Assembly (NCBI RefSeq): GCF_900094555.1
Contig: NZ_FMAC01000001.1
Span: 310,001-374,000, forward strand
DNA length: 64,000 nucleotides
Direction: 5' to 3'
Origin: Martinezella hainanensis
Lineage (GTDB): Bacteria; Pseudomonadota; Alphaproteobacteria; Rhizobiales; Rhizobiaceae
Part shown: positions 62,030 to 64,000 of the stretch, piece after piece
How positions within the stretch are numbered: the stretch's first letter is position 1
How the letters are laid out: every line of letters starts with the position of its first letter
Position numbers and translations under genes: made by a program
The notes under the pieces: generated by a model
Told to the model about the DNA's origin: nothing
Database searches by the model: none
The model's input: only the letters and a program-made list of their open reading frames with translations

Positions 62030-62372
62030 GAGCTGATCCGAGACTGGTGGAGAATCCGTGAAACCGAATGGTGCCAGTATGTTAGAGCATGATAGTTGGA
62101 AGTGCGACGTGATTTTAGATCATTGAGACGATATGCGAAACAACGACAACATCGCACCATATGAGAGCGCTCGATCCCATCTCTGGCCGTTAACGAATCC
62201 GCCCATTTCGTGAGCATCACCTACCGAATATGACAACTTCACGGCACGAAATATGCATATCGCGCATAGCTCCCATGAAACCTCCCCCCTGCCACTCAGA
62301 CGAGCGAGTCGTTATATCCGGCGCATCAAACGGGGTTCACGAAGAACCAGCTCAAACTAAGGACTTAAGACA
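62030..62372. other. Intergenic stretch between aminopeptidase P and the small plus-strand unit
   Basis: 343 bases with no gene recognised. It must contain the promoters of the minus-strand aminopeptidase gene and of the plus-strand small unit. A TTATAT at about 62312 could be the -10 box of the latter. Short ORFs are present on both strands but none resembles a known protein. Confidence 0.5.
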
Positions 62373-62513
62373 ATGCCTATCTCTCGCTCCGCATATGTTA
62401 GCCCGGCGCTGGCTGGCGAGCGTCGTACCGTACGCCATTCCGTCGGTTCACTTCGTCAGCTCGAAGTCGAAACCTCCAAGGCAATCGGCGCAAGCCGCGG
62501 CGATCGCCGCTAA
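62373..62513 (+). CDS. Putative 46-residue small protein
   Basis: ATG at 62373 with AAGGA ten bases upstream; the ORF encodes 46 residues, Arg/Ser/Ala-rich, with the pattern LAGERRTVRHSVGSLRQLEVETS and an end in RGDRR. It is basic (about nine Arg) and has no recognised homologue. Third codon positions are GC-biased like the surrounding genes. A strong intrinsic terminator lies 140 bases downstream on the same strand, so it can be the sole ORF of a short transcript. Alternatively the RNA, not the peptide, is functional. Confidence 0.5.
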   Translation: MPISRSAYVSPALAGERRTVRHSVGSLRQLEVETSKAIGASRGDRR

Positions 62514-62653
62514 GAAGTTTACGATCTACGCGTTCCAAGTCGATCGCAATCCGGTTCTCCTCCTCCCTCTCGGATTATGATCAGAACGCTTAGAGCCCGC
62601 TTGAGCACTCCTCCTCCACACGCTCGCGGGCAAGATCGGTGAAAACCGGTCTT

Positions 62654-62682
62654 AAGGCGGTGCTTCGGCACCGCCTTTTTTG
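62654..62682 (+). terminator. Strong intrinsic terminator of a short plus-strand unit
   Basis: AAGGCGGTGC (62654-62663) pairs perfectly with GCACCGCCTT (62668-62677) around TTCG, followed by six T residues on the plus strand only. No annotated plus-strand gene lies before it except the small ORF at 62373-62513, so it must end an independent short transcript. The next gene, prmA, is on the other strand and ends 34 bases further on. Confidence 0.9.
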
Positions 62683-62715
62683 TTTGCCTAAACCAAATCC
62701 GAGGAAGCGACCGGC

Positions 62716-63594
62716 TCAAGGCCGGTCAAGATGGATTGTGACCCAGCCATTGCGCCAGATCGTGCGTACGTGGCGCAGATTCGCGCCGTTGTAAGCCGCC
62801 AAAACCTTCCAGCGCTGCTCGGCAAGGATACCGGAAAGAATCACCGAACCACCCGGCGCCAGATGGGCCACAAGCTGCGGCGCCATCTTGATGAGAGGCC
62901 GCGCCAGGATATTGGCGATGATGAGGTCGAACGGCCCATGACGGGAAAAGGCCGTGGAGTGAAATCCCGGAGCCGTCTCAAGCGCAATCCCCGAGGCGAT
63001 GCCGTTGCTGCGGACATTTTCCCGCGCGACACGGACAGCGACCGGATCGATATCGGTTGCCAGAACCGGAATGTTGCGGAGCTTGCGCACCGCGATCGCG
63101 AGCACGCCGCTGCCCGTCCCGAGATCGAGCGCGTTGCGCACGCGGCGGCTCGCAAGAACCTTCTCGATCGTCTCCAGGCAGCCCGCCGTCGTCCCATGAT
63201 GACCGGTGCCGAATGCCTGCCCCGCTTCGATTTCGATGGCGATATCGCTGGGGCCGACCTTGTCGCGATCATGCGAACCGTGCACCAGGAAGCGGCCGGC
63301 GCGCACGGGCTTCAACCCTTCCAGCGACTTGGCGATCCAGTCGATATCGGGAAGCACCTCCTTCTGGATGGCGAGATCTGCAAAGGCAGGCTTCAGCAGT
63401 GCTTCGAAACGACCGCGGACCTCTTCCTCATCCGCGGTATACAGATAGATCGACGCTTCCCAGATATCGTTCTTCTCGTCGATTTCCGTCGTTGCGATCG
63501 GCAATTCTTCGTCTTCGAATACCGGCGTCATCAGGTCCATAACCTGTTCGGCCTTTTTCTCGGTCGTCGTTACATAAAGGCGGATTTCACTCAA
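62716..63594 (-). CDS. prmA: Ribosomal protein L11 methyltransferase
   Basis: 292 residues. A class I SAM-dependent methyltransferase that trimethylates L11. The N-terminal substrate-recognition domain (~1-95) with MSEIRLYVTTTEKKAEQV precedes the catalytic domain: EIEAGQAFGTGHHGTTAGCLETIE, the SAM motif [39 protein letters not shown], and the catalytic NILARPLIKMAPQL. It ends near the short plus-strand unit. A FAD monooxygenase gene starts upstream on the same strand. Confidence 0.95.
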   Translation of the reverse strand: MSEIRLYVTTTEKKAEQVMDLMTPVFEDEELPIATTEIDEKNDIWEASIYLYTADEEEVRGRFEALLKPAFADLAIQKEVLPDIDWIAKSLEGLKPVRAGRFLVHGSHDRDKVGPSDIAIEIEAGQAFGTGHHGTTAGCLETIEKVLASRRVRNALDLGTGSGVLAIAVRKLRNIPVLATDIDPVAVRVARENVRSNGIASGIALETAPGFHSTAFSRHGPFDLIIANILARPLIKMAPQLVAHLAPGGSVILSGILAEQRWKVLAAYNGANLRHVRTIWRNGWVTIHLDRP

Positions 63595-63614
63595 CTCGTC
63601 GCTCTTTCTCGTTC

Positions 63615-64000
63615 CTATTCGGCCCAGTCGATCCAGGGTGGCCTTGGCGTATCATAGCCGGCAACGCTTCGAAGCAATGTCCGACGAGCCGGGCCGAAGC
63701 GCAAGAACAGCGGCGCAAACAGATTGCGCGCGGCGATCGCCAGCGGATTTTCCATGGTCACCAGTCGCGTCAGGCTATAGGTCTGCTTCAATACCTGCTT
63801 CACGGCAGGAATTCTCAAGGCCGAATACTCCTGTTCGCGACCTTCCGCAATGAGCCACGCAAGCCAGCAGGCGTCTTCGATACCGAGGTTCATGCCGCGC
63901 GCGCCGGCCGGCGAATGAATATGCGCTGCATCGCCGGCAAGAAAGACGTTGCCCTTGGCCATCGGCTCGACATGCCGGAAGTGAATGCGGAACTGCGAGG
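63615..64000 (-). CDS. FAD-dependent aromatic hydroxylase-like monooxygenase, 5' partial
   Basis: Only the last ~128 residues are in the window; the frame continues past 64000. The DG/GD region GNVFLAGDAAHIHSPAGARGMNLGIEDACWLAWLIAEG is the FAD-ribose site of PHBH-fold monooxygenases (UbiH/MhpA group), and RIHFRHVEP just upstream is the usual preceding strand. The C-terminus is WIDWAE. It hydroxylates an aromatic or reduces a quinone-like compound; the substrate domain is not visible. Its stop is 20 bases before the prmA start, so the two may be one unit. Confidence 0.85.
   Translation of the reverse strand, partial: SQFRIHFRHVEPMAKGNVFLAGDAAHIHSPAGARGMNLGIEDACWLAWLIAEGREQEYSALRIPAVKQVLKQTYSLTRLVTMENPLAIAARNLFAPLFLRFGPARRTLLRSVAGYDTPRPPWIDWAE

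Noticed and set aside
62230..62580. 116-residue plus-strand ORF overlapping the proposed 46-residue ORF
   Set aside because: Different frame, no ribosome site, mixed low-complexity sequence; the 46-residue frame with AAGGA is the better candidate.
1..64000. tRNA, rRNA, CRISPR array, transposase or prophage
   Set aside because: None seen: no repeat-spacer pattern, no IS ends with a transposase frame, and the only tRNA-like structure is in the tmRNA.

Overview
The window is a chromosomal segment of a Rhizobiaceae bacterium, most likely a Rhizobium species. The evidence is: GC-rich coding DNA with strongly GC-biased third codon positions; a circularly permuted alphaproteobacterial tmRNA gene next to an alpha-type sspB; promoters resembling the alphaproteobacterial CTTGAC-N17-CTATAT consensus; a sigma-54 type promoter; three copies of a mosaic intergenic repeat typical of rhizobia; and the familiar rhizobial cluster miaA/serB/degP-hflC-hflK-folA-thyA-ssrA-sspB. 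It is mostly ordinary core chromosome with small accessory insertions. No prophage, transposase, CRISPR array, rRNA or tRNA gene was seen.

Layout. 0-5 kb: the 3' end of an NmrA-like oxidoreductase, pdxJ, a RecD-like helicase, and a trio of small secreted protein, ECF sigma factor and membrane anti-sigma factor. 5-9.5 kb: a cobalt-type nitrile hydratase operon (LysE exporter, alpha, beta, accessory protein), an aldo/keto reductase and a KpsC/KpsS-like capsule protein. 9.6-12.3 kb: ilvI-ilvH preceded by a branched-chain leader peptide and attenuator. 12.4-17.9 kb: an unassigned AT-richer ORF, a HerA-like ATPase, miaA, serB and two tandem GNAT acetyltransferases. 17.9-26.4 kb: degP, hflC, hflK and folA, then an accessory block (DUF1932 dehydrogenase, XRE-cupin regulator, GNAT, YdcZ transporter), then thyA. 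26.6-28.2 kb: tmRNA, sspB and two small conserved proteins.

28.3-40.3 kb: a giant AsmA-like protein, a D-lactate/glycolate type FAD oxidase, a sigma-54 preceded amino-acid ABC transporter, an AraC regulator head to head with a DUF2000 protein, an OmpA-family lipoprotein and an orphan flagellin. 40.5-51.7 kb: an RND efflux pair, UvrD/PcrA helicase, a stand-alone restriction-enzyme-R-like nuclease in AT-richer DNA, and two divergent regulator/enzyme pairs (HxlR with glutathione transferase, TetR with SDR). 52-64 kb: a FucP-type sugar transporter, nicotinamidase, a GT4 glycosyltransferase, a Wzx-like flippase, panC-panB, DUF2164, azlC-azlD, aminopeptidase P, a short independent plus-strand unit with a strong terminator, prmA, and the 3' end of a FAD monooxygenase.

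Several groups fit together functionally. ssrA makes a tag (ANDNYAEARLAA) and the adjacent sspB encodes the adaptor that delivers tagged proteins to ClpXP. The ilvIH leader peptide would sense charged branched-chain tRNAs. degP, hflK and hflC handle envelope and membrane protein quality control. folA and thyA are coupled in the folate cycle. The best leads for new biology are the small transcription unit at 62.37-62.68 kb, the tail motif shared by SspB and the neighbouring DUF4169 protein, the stand-alone HsdR-N-like protein, and the HerA-like ATPase without NurA behind an atypical ORF. No full genome context or database search was available, so names rest on motif recognition.
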